DNA from: Peromyscus leucopus
Lineage: Eukaryota > Chordata > Mammalia > Rodentia > Cricetidae
DNA: 64,000 nucleotides
Assembly: GCF_004664715.2 (NCBI RefSeq)
Contig: NC_051063.1
Location: 72,340,518-72,404,517 of the forward strand
Direction: 5' to 3'
Made by a program: the position numbers and the translations under genes. The first letter of the stretch is position 1. Each line of letters opens with the position of its first letter. This document shows, in pieces, positions 46,482 through 56,999 of this stretch. Below the pieces are notes generated by a model. The model saw nothing but the letters and a program-made list of their open reading frames with translations. It was not told the origin of the DNA and did not search any database.

Positions 46482-46815
46482 TGTTGTCAAGGGTTCAAGG
46501 TCATGACGAGGGAACCCACAGAGATAAGCTTGAGCTGGCTTTTGGAAAGTTATCCCTCATGCTGGGCTATCTCACATAGCCTTAATGCAGGGGGAAGAGC
46601 TCAGTCCTGCTTCAACTTGATATGCCGTGCTTTGTTGACACCCATGAGAGGCCTGTCCCTTTCTGAATGGAAACAGAGATGGAGGAGGAGTGGATGGGGG
46701 GGGAGGGGATAGAAGGGAGGTGGGGGAAGGGAATGAGAAGAGAGGGGAGAGGGGAAACTGTGGTCAATATGTAAAATAAATGAAAAAAATTAATAAAAAA
46801 AGAAAAATTAAAAAA
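46176..46815 (+). mobile_element. L1 3' UTR, part 2 and poly(A)
   Basis: GCCAGGGCAACTCCCAGGAA, TAATCAGATTGGTGACTACC, CAGATGCAGAGATCCACAGC, TGAGAGGCCTGTCCCTTTCT and AACTGTGGTCAATATGTAAA, then A-rich DNA. A (GT)n run at 46437-46482 interrupts it. This is a long, well-preserved rodent L1 3' UTR. Confidence 0.85.
46437..46482. repeat. (GT)n microsatellite inside L1 3' UTR
   Basis: GT run of about 22 units within otherwise continuous L1 sequence, so it arose or expanded after the L1 inserted. Confidence 0.9.
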
Positions 46816-46829
46816 ATAAGGTCGTACCA

Positions 46830-47725
46830 TGAGTAAAATTAATATTTTTAAAAGAAGAATTAAAAAGAAAGAAAGAAAGAAAAACTCAGAGGCAGATATA
46901 CACACAGACAGAGAGAGGGAGAGGACTGGGGTGGGGTGAGGGGAGGCCCCACTGCAGGCTAGGGGCTGAGATCCTAGCCGGTCCCCACTCAGTCTGCAGG
47001 GTGTAGGGCACACAGACATCAGGGTCCTGGCTCCTTGGATGGGTCTTTCCTCATCTTTTCCTAACACTGGCCTTGATGCTCAGGAAGATCAAAAATTGTC
47101 CTTGAAAAAGAAAACCTGGGCCTGAGGCTCTTTCTTTCAGAAACCCTGTTTCCTTCCCAGGCAAGCAGTCGGGATGATGGGAGGGGACAGACAAAGTTCC
47201 AGCTCCATGGAGTCCCCAGGAGGCAGCTGAAAAGGAATTCCATCTCAGTCAAGGAGACTTGGTTCCGGAAGTGAGTGAAAGGTTCCCATTTCACGGGAAA
47301 GAGTCTCTCTCCACAACCCCATTTTAAGTTTTAGTGGCTTCCTCCCCTGTGTACAACAAAGAGGTTTGGGGGTTGGGAACTTCAGAGTTGTGGTACTCTA
47401 AGAAATTCCTCCATTCTGCTACAAAAAGGCACCTGGCTGACGTAGAAAGTTCACCCCTTCCCCTAACCTGGAAACCAGCCAAGCTTCAAGGGGACTAACA
47501 GCTTTCTTGAGATCTTTGAGCTGCTAGGTGGTGGGCTCAGGACTAGAACTCGAGTCTAGATTCCTTTCTTTCCCTGTTTTTCTGCCCCCATCAAAGTAGG
47601 GTGGCTTGGCTGCCTCTACTTTGTTAGGAAATATCTAGAGAGATGGAGTGCAAATGTCCCCGCCCGGCCTCCATTCCAGCCCAGTTTTTTCATCTGATTG
47701 AGACGAGACTAACAAAAACAGGTGT
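46830..47725. other. Unique DNA, no gene recognised
   Basis: No repeat recognised beyond an A-rich segment up to about 46885. Confidence 0.4.
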
Positions 47726-47734
47726 CTTCGTCCC

Positions 47735-48307
47735 TGCTGTGGGATGGTCTGTATGTCAAATGCTCTGATTGGTCAATAAATAAAACACTAATTGGCCAGT
47801 GGCTAGGCAGGAAGTATAGGCAGGACTAACAGAGAGGAGAAAAGAGGGAACAGGAAGACAGAGGGAGTCACTGCTAGCTGCTGCCATGACAAACAGCATG
47901 TGAAAATGCTGGTAAGCCATGAGCCACATGGCAAGGTATAGATTTATAGAAATGGATTAATTTGCCGGGCGGTGGTGGCGCACGCCTTTAATCCCAGCAC
48001 TCGGGAGGCAGAGACAGGCGGATCTCTGTGAGTTCAAGGCCAGCCTGGGCTACCAAGTGAGCTCCAGGAAAGGCGCAAAGCTACACAGAGAAACCCTGTC
48101 TCGAAAAACCAAAAAAAAAAAAAAAAAAAAAGAAATGGATTAATTATTTAAGCTATAAGAACAGTTAGCAAGAAGCCTGCCACGGCCATACAGTTTGTAA
48201 GCAATATAAGTCTCTGTGTTTACTTGGTTGGGTCTGAGCGGCTGTGGGACTGGCAGGTGACAGAGATTTGTCCTGACTGTGGGCAAGGCAGGAAAACTCT
48301 AGCTACA
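47735..48307 (+). mobile_element. Solo ERV LTR, TGCTGTGGGATG family, containing a B1
   Basis: Starts TGCTGTGGGATGG and ends CTCTAGCTACA. Flanks are CGTCCC (47729-47734) and CATCCC (48308-48313), a 6-bp duplication with one G-to-A difference at a CpG, the commonest mammalian decay. Body blocks TTGGTCAATAAATAAAACAC and TGGCCAGTGGCTAGGCAGGA are typical. Without the B1 (47963-48130) and its duplicated target the LTR is about 390 bp, close to the 410-bp copy at 45766. Confidence 0.85.
47963..48130 (+). mobile_element. Young B1 SINE, cricetid type
   Basis: GCCGGGCGGTGGTGGCGCAC, TCAAGGCCAGCCTGGGCTAC, GGAAAGGCGCAAAGCTACAC and a pure A tail. AGAAATGGATTAATT is present exactly on both sides (47948-47962 and 48131-48145). 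The perfect 15-bp duplication, long A tail and near-consensus body make it the youngest-looking SINE in the window. Confidence 0.97.
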
Positions 48308-48319
48308 CATCCCTCCACT

Positions 48320-48990
48320 CTCCAGCTGTCTAGGGAGCAGCCTTGAGTGCTGGGTCCTCACTGCAGAGTGATGTGAAGGTCTGGGAAGGGATGAAGCCCT
48401 AGGAAAGGGAACTGATTGCTACCACAGAAGAGGAGAAGGCCTTGGCTAGGCCAGAGGGTACAACCAGAGATAAGGAGGGTGTAGCAGAACCAAAGATCAG
48501 GAAAAGGGATGTGGAAGGCATTTAGGGTGCTGTTAGCTTTGAGAGTTGAGAAGACTAGACAATGTTTCAAAGAGTGTGTGATACCACTTTCCCTTGAAAC
48601 AAAACTTTCAGTGGGGACCTTGGTTCCTTCTTAAGGCATATGAGAGTCAGAGAGCTTCTAGCATTAGAGCCGTGTGATACCCCCTCCCTGCCATTGATAC
48701 ATGGATTCGGTGCATGCTGAGATGGGGCTCCAGTGGCCACTTTGACTTGGGAGACATGCAAAATTTGGGTAGAAACATTTCTGTGTGACCATTGCCAAAG
48801 GCAACAGGACCTCTGACCCATACAGACCCACCCACACTTCCAGAAGCTGGCCTGCAGCCTTAGGAGCGGCAGACACTATGGGATCTTCTGAGCAATCATT
48901 AAGCTCCTGCCATCTGCCCAAACAATTTTGAGGAGTGAATGGTTTACCACATTGTCCTTATAGGTCTTAGTGTCTACGGCCCTGGGAAGT
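48320..48990. other. Unique DNA, no gene recognised
   Basis: No repeat or exon recognised. Confidence 0.4.
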
Positions 48991-48994
48991 TGGT

Positions 48995-49127
48995 ATATAG
49001 TCTTCAAGACCCAGTTCCCCCATCTGTGAAACCAGAATGATAGCACAACTGCACAGAGTTATTTGGGGAATTCAATTAAAATCTTAATTGAATGTCAACG
49101 CCCTGGTAAAATTTTGATGATGATGGT
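48995..49127 (+). mobile_element. MIR SINE fragment
   Basis: CAGTTCCCCCATCTGTGAAA, GAATGATAGCACAACTGCAC and AACGCCCTGGTAAAATTTTG follow the MIR 3' half in forward orientation. Confidence 0.65.
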
Positions 49128-49129
49128 TG

Positions 49130-49225
49130 CCATAGTTTGGTTTTCTGTGGCTGTGATAAAACACTGACCAAAAGCAACCTGGAGGAGGAAGAAGTTTATT
49201 TGGCTTACAGATCATAGTCCATCCT
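49130..49225 (-). mobile_element. URR1-like rodent repeat, part 1 (split by MaLR LTR)
   Basis: TTTTCTGTGGCTGTGATAAA, CCAAAAGCAACCTGGAGGAG and ACAGATCATAGTCCATCC are the same blocks as at 40790-40900. The element is interrupted at 49225 and resumes at 49585. Confidence 0.7.
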
Positions 49226-49584
49226 TGTCTTAGTTTGGGTTTCTATTATTGTGAAGAGACACCATGACCACAGCAACTCTTACAAAGAAAATATTTAATT
49301 GGAGTGGCTCCCTTACAGTTCAGAGGTTCAGTCCATTATCATCATGGTGGGGAGCATGGTGACATGCAGGCAGATGAGGTGCTGGAATAGTAGCTGAGAG
49401 TCCTACACCATGCAGGGAACACTAAGTAGACTGAGACACAGGGTGGTATAGGAAACCTCAAAGCCTGCCCCCCACAGTGACACACTTCCTCCAACGAGGC
49501 CATACCCACTTCAACAAAGCCACACCTCCTAATAGTACCACTCCCTGTGAGATTATGGGGGCCCATAACATTCAAACTGCCACA
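49226..49584 (-). mobile_element. ORR1/MT-type MaLR LTR, nested
   Basis: Starts TGTCTTAGTTTGGGTTTC and ends CATTCAAACTGCCACA, giving TG...CA ends. Flanks ATCCT (49221-49225) and ATCAT (49585-49589) match at four of five bases, fitting an ERVL-type 5-bp duplication. The body is homologous to 13727-14082. Confidence 0.8.
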
Positions 49585-49838
49585 ATCATTGAGAGAAGCC
49601 ACGCAGAAGCAGAAACCATGGAGGGATGCTGCTTACTGGCTCTCTTCGAGGCTCACACTGAACTACCTGTTTTATACTGCCCATGTTCACCTGTCCAATG
49701 GCGACACTGCTCACAGTGGGCTGGGCCCGCCCCCTTCCACCAACAGTAAACAAGCGCCCCACAGACCAAGCTGATGGATGCAATTCCTCAGAAGATTCCC
49801 TCTTCCCAGGTGTCAAGTTGACAAAAACTAACCGACAT
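49585..49838 (-). mobile_element. URR1-like rodent repeat, part 2
   Basis: GGAGGGATGCTGCTTACTGG, CACTGCTCACAGTGGGCTGG, ATTCCTCAGAAGATTCCCTC and AGGTGTCAAGTTGACAAAAA complete the element begun at 49130. Confidence 0.75.
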
Positions 49839-50254
49839 GGTGGTGATGATGATGTGGTGAAAACAGTGATGGTGATGACGGTGATGGTGGTGACGGTGAT
49901 GGTGATGACGGTGATGGTGGTGACGGTGATGGTGGTGACGGTGATGGTGGTGACGGTGATGGTGGTGACGGTGATGGTGATGGTGGTGATGGTGATGGTG
50001 GTGACGGTGATGGTGGTGACAGTGATGGTGATGGTGGTGACGGTGATGGTGGTGACGGTGATGGTGGTGACGGTGATGGTGATGGTGGTGATGGTGGTGA
50101 CGGTGATGGTGGTGACGGTGATGGTGATGGTGGTGATGGTGATGGTGATGACGGTGATGGTGGTGACAGTGATGGTGATAGTGGTGATGGTGGTGACGGT
50201 GATGGTGGTGACGGTGATGGTGGTGACGGTGATGGTGATGGTGGTGATGGTGGT
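49838..50254. repeat. GGTGAT/GGTGAC minisatellite
   Basis: About 415 bp of GGTGATGGTGGTGAC (15-bp) units mixed with shorter GGTGAT insertions. All variants keep a multiple-of-three length and lack stops, so Val/Met/Thr-rich frames open forward and Thr/Ile-rich frames open in reverse. These are artefacts. Confidence 0.95.
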
Positions 50255-50261
50255 GTGAGAG

Positions 50262-50625
50262 CTCATGTTGCCAACTTGAGGGGATCTAGAATGATCTAGG
50301 AAACGCCCCTCTGGATTATGCCTGTGGGAACATTTCTAGAAAACATCATCTGAAATGTCTGAACTGTGGGCAGCCTCATTCCATGGGATGGGGTCCCAGA
50401 CTGAAGAAAAGGGAGACAGCGAGCTGAGCCCCGACTTCCGTCTCTCTCCGCTTCCTGACTACACATACAGTGTGATCAGCCGCCTCAAGCTCCTGCAGCC
50501 ATGCCTTCTCTGCGGTGAGGACTGTGTCCTCGAACTGCGAGCTAAGAACAAACTTTCTCCCTTAAGTTGCTTTTGTGAGGACAGTGCATCACAGCAACAG
50601 GAAGAGGAACTAACAAACAAACAAA
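50262..50625 (+). mobile_element. Rodent medium-reiteration repeat (second type)
   Basis: GTTGCCAACTTGAGGGGATC, TAGAATGATCTAGGAAACGC, GGGCAGCCTCATTCCATGGG, GTGTGATCAGCCGCCTCAAG, TTAAGTTGCTTTTGTGAGGA and ATCACAGCAACAGGAAGAGG. Opposite-strand counterpart of 14235-14572. Confidence 0.65.
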
Positions 50626-50639
50626 CAAAGCATGATGGT

Positions 50640-52105
50640 GATGACATTGACGCCTGTGTCTCTGGCTGGATCTTTGTTCAGAGTTCTTCTCGATGCCATC
50701 CTTCCTTTTGGCTTTTTATTCTCCCGCCTTTCACCTTTGTATTTCACCCATCAATCTCCTAAGTGTCTGATATCCACCCTGGGGGCACTTACCAAAAGCA
50801 AGCAGGGGCGGGGGCTAGAAGAAGGAAGCTGTGGAGGCCTTCCCTAGTGGGTTCTTCTCCAGCTTCTGGGCCATTCTGAGCAGGCTTTATATGAGCAGCT
50901 TCATAACTTCTAGGTGGTGTGTGAGAGACAATTGCTGCCTGTCACATCCAAAGGAAATTCCAATTCCTCAAACTCCAAAAGGCAGTCCATATGTCCAGAA
51001 ATGAGCTCAAGCTGCGCTATAGAGGGATTTCTGGTAGTTAGAAAAAAGCCAGCGTTCCTCAGGAACTTGTGAAACTGGTTCCCATCTGCCAAAAGGAGGC
51101 ATTTCCCTTACCCCTGGCAGAAGGGACAAATGCCTACCTGTGGCGCCTATCGACGTATCGAAGCCCATGCTGGCCTTCAGCTTCTCTCACTCTCTACTCA
51201 TAAGTACTTGTGTATTTCAAAGTCCACACTAGCCTTCTGTCCCCTGTCCCTGCAGCTGCTCATCCTTATAACCCAGCTACTCTTGCTGGTCTGTCCCCTG
51301 CTCTGCTCTCTGTCCGCCCCACCCCCATGCTCTTCTGCTCTCTCCTCTCTCACAGGTTACTCTGGCCATATCCAATCTGTTTCTCTTTTTTCTTCTCTGG
51401 ACAGATGCCTCTAGATACGTTCTCTCTTTTATTCACAATAAAAACCTTCCCTAAGAATAGAGTGGTTGTGTTGGCAATTTCTTTACTGTGTCCTCTCTCG
51501 TCCGCTGTCCATTCTCTTGCCCTGTGATGAGCATGCATGGGCAGTGCCTCATGGTCTTTGGGTCTCCAGGCAGCCCCTCTTGGGAGGACTGTCCTAGGTT
51601 GGCCCCTCAATCCATTCTTCCCAGTTCCAGGAAGCTGCTTCCTCTGGAGTCCCCTCTGGCCCTATGGAAATATTTTCAGCTCAAGGTATTATTTATTTAA
51701 AAGGTGATTTCCCTGCCATGAGTCATATTTTTAGTTGGGTATTGTCTTTTTTATGAGTTGTGGTACCTTTTTTTTTTAATCCCTTTCGAATTCTGTAGTA
51801 TTAATTGTTAATAGTTAACAGGACTGAATGTACCCCATTGTCTCACACCATGCACCTCCCCGCCTTGTAGGGAAGGAGATGTGGGGGGGGGGATGAATGT
51901 GGAGGGGTGAGATGGTGGTGGGGGGTGACACACCAGTTAAGTCACTTGCTTAATGAGTGATACAGCGGGGGTGAAGGTAGAAGTATGCCGCCGAGCAGGA
52001 CCGAGTGCTGCTGTCTAGATTTCCAAGTCTGACAGATTTGCCTCAGGACAGCCTTGATGCTGCTTCTAGTTGAGAGTGTCACTGCATGACAGTATGAGAA
52101 GGCTG
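50640..52105. other. Unique DNA, possible worn LTR near 51290-51480
   Basis: Pyrimidine-rich CTCTCTCCTCTCTCACAGGT and an AATAAAAACCTTCCC downstream are LTR-like, but no ends or duplications were found. Otherwise no repeat or exon is recognised. Confidence 0.3.
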
Positions 52106-52110
52106 AGGGC

Positions 52111-52112
<2 letters not shown>

Positions 52113-52155
<43 letters not shown>
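52113..52155. repeat. (GT)n microsatellite
   Basis: Pure GT run of about 21 units. Confidence 0.95.
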
Positions 52156-52156
<1 letters not shown>

Positions 52157-52447
52157 TGTGGGACCAAGCGGGGCACAAAGCAAACTTCCTCGGTCACCTG
52201 CCAAGAGTATAGACAGTTGTCTAGTTGCAGAGCTTCTATGAGGCCAGGTCTAAGCAAGAGATGACACATGGCCACACCAGAGAGAGTGGCCGCAGCCTCC
52301 ACCTCCACATGGGAGGGGCAGGCAGGGAGGAAGAGCTTCCCATAGCAAAGCCTGCTTTTGGTACCCCCGAGAGTTTAGCTGGCAGCAGGCTTGCTGTTGG
52401 CATCCTGTTTGCAGGATGAAAGTCTTTACTTGGGGTTTGAAGAGCTT

Positions 52448-52640
52448 TATAGTGTCTTCCCAAATCCACGTCCACCAGGAGTTGAGACTTTATTTGGAAA
52501 TAGAACCTTTGTAAATGTAATCAAATTCTGAGGTCAAGCTGGGTTAGTTGACATTAAATTCCACGTGACTAGTATCTTGTAGAAGGAAATGTGGGTTTTC
52601 CCAAGTGGCTGACCTCAGTCTCAGGCCTTTCCAGAAGTTC
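52448..52640 (+). mobile_element. MLT1-like MaLR LTR fragment
   Basis: AAATCCACGTCCACCAGGAG, GACTTTATTTGGAAATAGAA and CCTTTGTAAATGTAATCAAA, then a GAGGTCAAGCTGGGTTAG block, match the U3 part of MLT1. The 3' half is missing or unrecognisable. Confidence 0.7.
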
Positions 52641-52794
52641 CACAGATACTCTAGGGGTCCAGACTCCGGTCTTCACTGTGGTGTTAGATTACTGTGGGCT
52701 ATGGCCCCTAGACAAACAGACTCAGCAGGCAGGACATTCCAAGAGCTTAGAGAACATCCCTTTGTGAGTCATGGCAAAGGCTAGACCTCTTCTC

Positions 52795-52859
52795 ATCCAT
52801 CACCCATCCATCCATCCATCCATCCATCCATCCATCCATCCATCCATCCATCCATCCAT
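52795..52859. repeat. (CATC)n microsatellite
   Basis: About 15 CATC units with one early ACCC interruption. Confidence 0.95.
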
Positions 52860-52864
52860 ATCAA

Positions 52865-54515
52865 CACCTTCATCTACATGCAAATCTTACAGAGCAGGAA
52901 TGAACTTCCAAACATGAGGTTGTCCTCATCACCTCCCTTTTTGATTCTGAAGTTCTCAAACTTCCCTATTCCCTTTTGAGGGAGGTCTTTTCCTTTGGTG
53001 GGGGTTAGTCCTTCCCTGTTCTCAGGACCTTCCATGCCAAGGAGCCTTACTCATTCATACTCTCTGTTAGAGTTGCCTGTGGTCAAGCTGTCTCCAAGGA
53101 TCCAGCTAGACACAGAGCCTGGACCATTGACAAGAACTTCAGACAAATCCAAAGAGGGTGAGCTCCCTGCTTGAGTACTGTTGCATTGTGGAGATGAAAG
53201 AGACATCAGCTTACTCCCCAACTCTGGAGGGTGCCCAGACAGCTTCATTGTGGAAGGGCTATGATAGTCGAACATTCAGCTAATTAAAATGAATGTCAGG
53301 AAATGCCTTTGTGAATTGTTTTTGGAGCATTTTTAAGACTCCTTGGATCCACACACTGGTTTTTTTTTTCTTTCTTCTAATCCAGCTTTTACCATAACCA
53401 GGAAATTAAAAGCACATGGCAATTCTTTGGCTTGTTTTGAAGTTTCAAATCCAGACTCCCTAATGCGGGTCTGAGGCTCAACCTGGAGTCTCATTCCAGC
53501 CTTCCACCCTCTATACTTTGCAGCTCCTGACTCAGTGGATGCAAGGCTGCTTCAAGACAGTACAGGAACTGCCCAAGAACCCCGGACCCCGTGGAGGCAC
53601 CAATACTCCTCCTGGTCTCTGCTCAGTCTTGTCGCCAGCAGGAGAGGGCTGCGGGTCTTTGGGATGTTTCAAGCTTAAGATAAGTGAAGCAGAGCCACAG
53701 ATGGTAGAGACAGGTGACCAAGGAGTCTCTGTTGTTTAGTTAGTACCTCAAGTTCAGACATTCCTGCAGGGCAAACCCAAGGCCTCCAAGCACAGTTTGA
53801 AAGCAGGCCTGGGATGGAGGTGAGGGAGATTAGGGAAGGCCCTTGCCCCCAGGACCCCTGTGTGCATGCAGGCAAAAACAAAGCCGTGGACATTTCAGTG
53901 GTAAGTCTGCCTTTTCTTCAGGCTTCACTGGGTGATTGGTGGAGGCCCCATGATGGCAACTGTGTGGAAGACAACCCTGGTCCACTGGACTCGCCTTGTG
54001 TATTGCTGATGGATGGGATGGGAGGAGGAGTGTCCAGGGGGTGTTTGCCACATCTGTTCTTGCAGACATTCTGGGCAAACCAAGGGGGCCAGGCCTAAAG
54101 GAGTGGGACCTGGTGGTTAGGCTGTGTGTCCCCAGACTTCCCAGTCCTATCTGGTGATAGCTGATAGGGTCTTTGGTTGTGACAGGGAGCTGGTTGGGGC
54201 AGAGGGTTCACATGTACACTTCCCCTCCCCCGGCAAGGGCTGTGGTCCTCTGGGCTGGAGTAAAGCAGGTGGGCTTTTAAGAACACTGACTCCCTTACTC
54301 ATACTTAATGTCCTGAAGACCCCTCCTGTGGGCTTTTTTAGATTGCTTTCTATGCTGGCTTCCAAGTAAGTCTGGCTGGCTTGCATTCTCAGCCATGGTA
54401 TACCTGACACTTCTTGCTCCATCCGCAATATCCCCTTCTCCTCTCTTCTGATAAGCCAAGGTGTCTTCTGCTTTAAGCCTTCTGGTTTATTCTTGGGGTT
54501 TTGCTTAGCCTCCTA
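52865..54515. other. Unique DNA, no gene recognised
   Basis: No repeat or exon recognised over about 1.6 kb. Confidence 0.4.
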
Positions 54516-54521
54516 TTAAGC

Positions 54522-54541
54522 GGGGGGGGGGGGGGGGGGGG
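54522..54541. repeat. Poly(G) tract
   Basis: A run of about 20 G. Its exact length is unreliable in any sequence read. Confidence 0.9.
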
Positions 54542-54639
54542 AGGTAGCTGCAGTCTCTCTGCAGGGATAACCCCAGCTCCATGCAGGGTACATGTAGCTA
54601 CCCTGGTTCCTCTGAGGTGACTCCCGCCCCTACATCTCA

Positions 54640-54935
54640 GTTACTGCTGTTGTATCACAAGGTACCCCAAATCCCATAGCATAAAACAGCCACCGCCCAT
54701 GCTCGAAGGCCTGTGGATGGGGAGTCTGGACAGAAGTCAGTGGGGTTAGCTGGCTCCTGCATTCTGGTGTCTGAGAAGACACAAAGTCTAGGAATGATGT
54801 TCTGACTGTGGTTTGGTGTTGGCTGAGGGATTCTTTGTTGGTGTCTGGTACCTGAGGCTGACTGTGGCCTGGGTCACATGAGTACTTACATGTGGCAACT
54901 CCAGTGGCGGCTCCAGCTTCCTCACAGCACGATGG
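54640..54935 (-). mobile_element. Old MaLR-like LTR
   Basis: CAGTTACTGCTGTTGTATCA, CCCATAGCATAAAACAGCCA, GTGGGGTTAGCTGGCTCCTG and CTCCAGCTTCCTCACAGCAC resemble the reverse complement of an MLT1-type LTR. Diverged; the subfamily is uncertain. Confidence 0.5.
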
Positions 54936-55094
54936 CCTGCTTTAAGGAGGGTATTTCCTAATGAAGCATGGTTGCGTTTTCTGGCTACCTGCTAGTTGTT
55001 GTGGTCACAGGATCAAGACATTGCCACCTGATGAAGCAGTATCAAAGCCATGCATGTAATCAGTAGAACATGTGGTGACATATGGATTACTTTT

Positions 55095-55165
55095 GGCAGT
55101 ATTGGGATTGAACCTAGGTCTTCGTGCAAACACTCTGATCATTGAACTACAACCCCAGCCCTCCA
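55095..55165 (-). mobile_element. ID SINE
   Basis: TTTGGCAGTATTGGGATTGA, ACCTAGGTCTTCGTGCAAAC and GAACTACAACCCCAGCCC form a diverged reverse-complement ID element. Confidence 0.65.
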
Positions 55166-55181
55166 AGTGTATTTTAAACAT

Positions 55182-55183
<2 letters not shown>

Positions 55184-55217
<34 letters not shown>
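55184..55217. repeat. Poly(T) tract
   Basis: A run of about 34 T, probably the tail of a reversed retroposon. The following GTGGAGATTCAGTTCACA was not identified. Confidence 0.9.
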
Positions 55218-55218
<1 letters not shown>

Positions 55219-55312
55219 TGGAGATTCAGTTCACATGGACTAAAATTGGAGCACATAACATACACTGGATCTGGAAGATACTGTCCCTGCTCTAATGTCT
55301 ACTCTTTCTCTC

Positions 55313-55465
55313 TCATTTTGTTTTTCAAGGCGGGGTTTCCCTGTGTATCCCTGGCGGTCCTGGAACTAGCTCTGTAGACCAGGCTGGCTCAGACTCAGAG
55401 ATCTGCCTGCCTCTGCCCCCTGAGTGCTGGGATTAAAGGCGTGCACCACCACCGCCACCACCTAC
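55313..55465 (-). mobile_element. B1 SINE
   Basis: TTTTTCAAGGCGGGGTTTCC, CTAGCTCTGTAGACCAGGCT and TGGGATTAAAGGCGTGCACC form a reverse-complement B1. A short (ACC)n lies at its 5' end. Confidence 0.9.
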
Positions 55466-55479
55466 CTGCTCTGACTGTC

Positions 55480-56110
55480 TAGTGAGGTCAGGAACCAGAG
55501 ATCGTGACTGGCCAATCTAAGTTTCCTGAGTCTCTGGAGTTAGTCAAATCTCTCATGACCCCCTTGTCCTATAGCCAGAATAACCCTTGCAGGGCAGATG
55601 GCGGATGTGCACGTGACCCTAGGAGGCTCGGTAGATGTTCTTGGAGTAGTGCCGTACCATCACCCATGCGGGACCTCTGTGTTTGCTTAAGTTCTAAACA
55701 AGATGAGACAAAGATGTTTGGGAGGGAACTGGAGACATAGGGTCAGAGGTCTCCAATAAACAGTGCTAGATGTCACTGCATAGGGATGTCCAGGGCAGTG
55801 GGGGGGAGGGGGCCAGAAAGAAGAACCCCATCAAGAGGGACTCTTTGGAGGAGTCATTGGCAACAGTCAGCTGAGGAAAAGGAGTGGGGTTGGAGGGAAC
55901 AGCCTGCAAGTGGCCCCTGAACACTGGGTCATCATTCCTGTCCTTCGGTGCCCCTTGGGATGGTGATTTGGGTTGGCTGGTGACTTGCTCTGTCTAGTGG
56001 AATGTGATGACTTGGTCCTGGTTCTGCCTGGCTTTCCCTCTGGTTCCTCTGTGACCCACAGTGAGAGGAGCTTGCCTTGCACAGCTTCCCCCAAGGGGAT
56101 GAGGCTCAGG
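55480..56110. other. Unique DNA, no gene recognised
   Basis: No repeat or exon recognised. Confidence 0.4.
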
Positions 56111-56112
56111 TG

Positions 56113-56470
56113 TGGGGTATGTTTTGGATGAAATGTCCCCAGGAGACTCATGGTCTACGGGCTTGTGCAGCAGCTGGTGGTTGTTTGGGGAAGCCGTGGA
56201 TACCTTAGGAAGTGGGACCTAGGAGAAGGAAGTAGGTCTGTAGGGATGGACTTTTGAAGATCATCGCCCAGCACGCAATTCCAGCTACCCCCTGTTTCCT
56301 TGTGAGAAGGAAGTCCTTGCTACCCACGCCTACCACTACGGACTATGCCATGTGTTCCCCACCAAGACGGGCTGCAATCCTCAGAACAGGGAGCCAAAGT
56401 AAAGCTTCTCCTCCCATGAGTTATTTTTACCAGACATTTGTCACAGTGACAAGAAAACAGTCAACGCCAC
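56113..56470 (+). mobile_element. Rodent MaLR LTR (MT/ORR1-like)
   Basis: TTTTGGATGAAATGTCCCCA, TTGTTTGGGGAAGCCGTGGA, CCTTAGGAAGTGGGACCTAG, GGGAGCCAAAGTAAAGCTTC and CATTTGTCACAGTGACAAGA are in order, parallel to the LTR at 16262-16703. Confidence 0.7.
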
Positions 56471-56659
56471 TATGCATGCATCCCCAGAGGCTTTCTGCTT
56501 CTGAGACCCTGATAGATTTTTAAATATCACACGCATACCTATCTTACTGGGGTTTCATTGGGAACCAATGAAAATGGGGTGTTTTGCTTATCATTTAGAT
56601 CTGTGGGGTCGAATTTCTACTGCGAAGTTATTAGAGTGTGTTATGGTTGAGTCTGGAAC

Positions 56660-56740
56660 CTCCGTGGCTGTTTACTGACCCACCCTCTAGTTTCTAGCTA
56701 CAGTCTTGATAGATACTTGTTGAATAAATGAATGCATGGC
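56660..56740 (+). mobile_element. L2-like 3' end
   Basis: GATACTTGTTGAATAAATGA followed by ATGCATGG matches the L2 terminal 'aaatatttgttgaatgaatga'. Little else remains. Confidence 0.4.
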
Positions 56741-56999
56741 TCCTGTGTGGGGGAGAACTAGACAGGTAACCAGAGGGGGCCAACCCTGAGTGTGTGGGGG
56801 TAGGGTGAGGAAGCCAGTGTGTGGGAATGTTGCACCCTGCCTCGTGGAGATGGAGGTGACAGTTTCCACTGGGTGTTTGTGACTTTCCAGTATTTTGGCA
56901 CAGCGTAAGATTTCCAAGAGGGTGTTGACGAGTTAGAGTGTGTTTGGAATTTATGCCTTGAGATTCTGTACACTCTATTATGTGGGACTGTTGTGGAAG

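Noticed and set aside
49586..50266. Frames of 226 (minus) and 191 (plus) codons with Thr/Ile or Val/Met repeats
   Set aside because: Produced by the GGTGAT/GGTGAC array; both strands are open at once.
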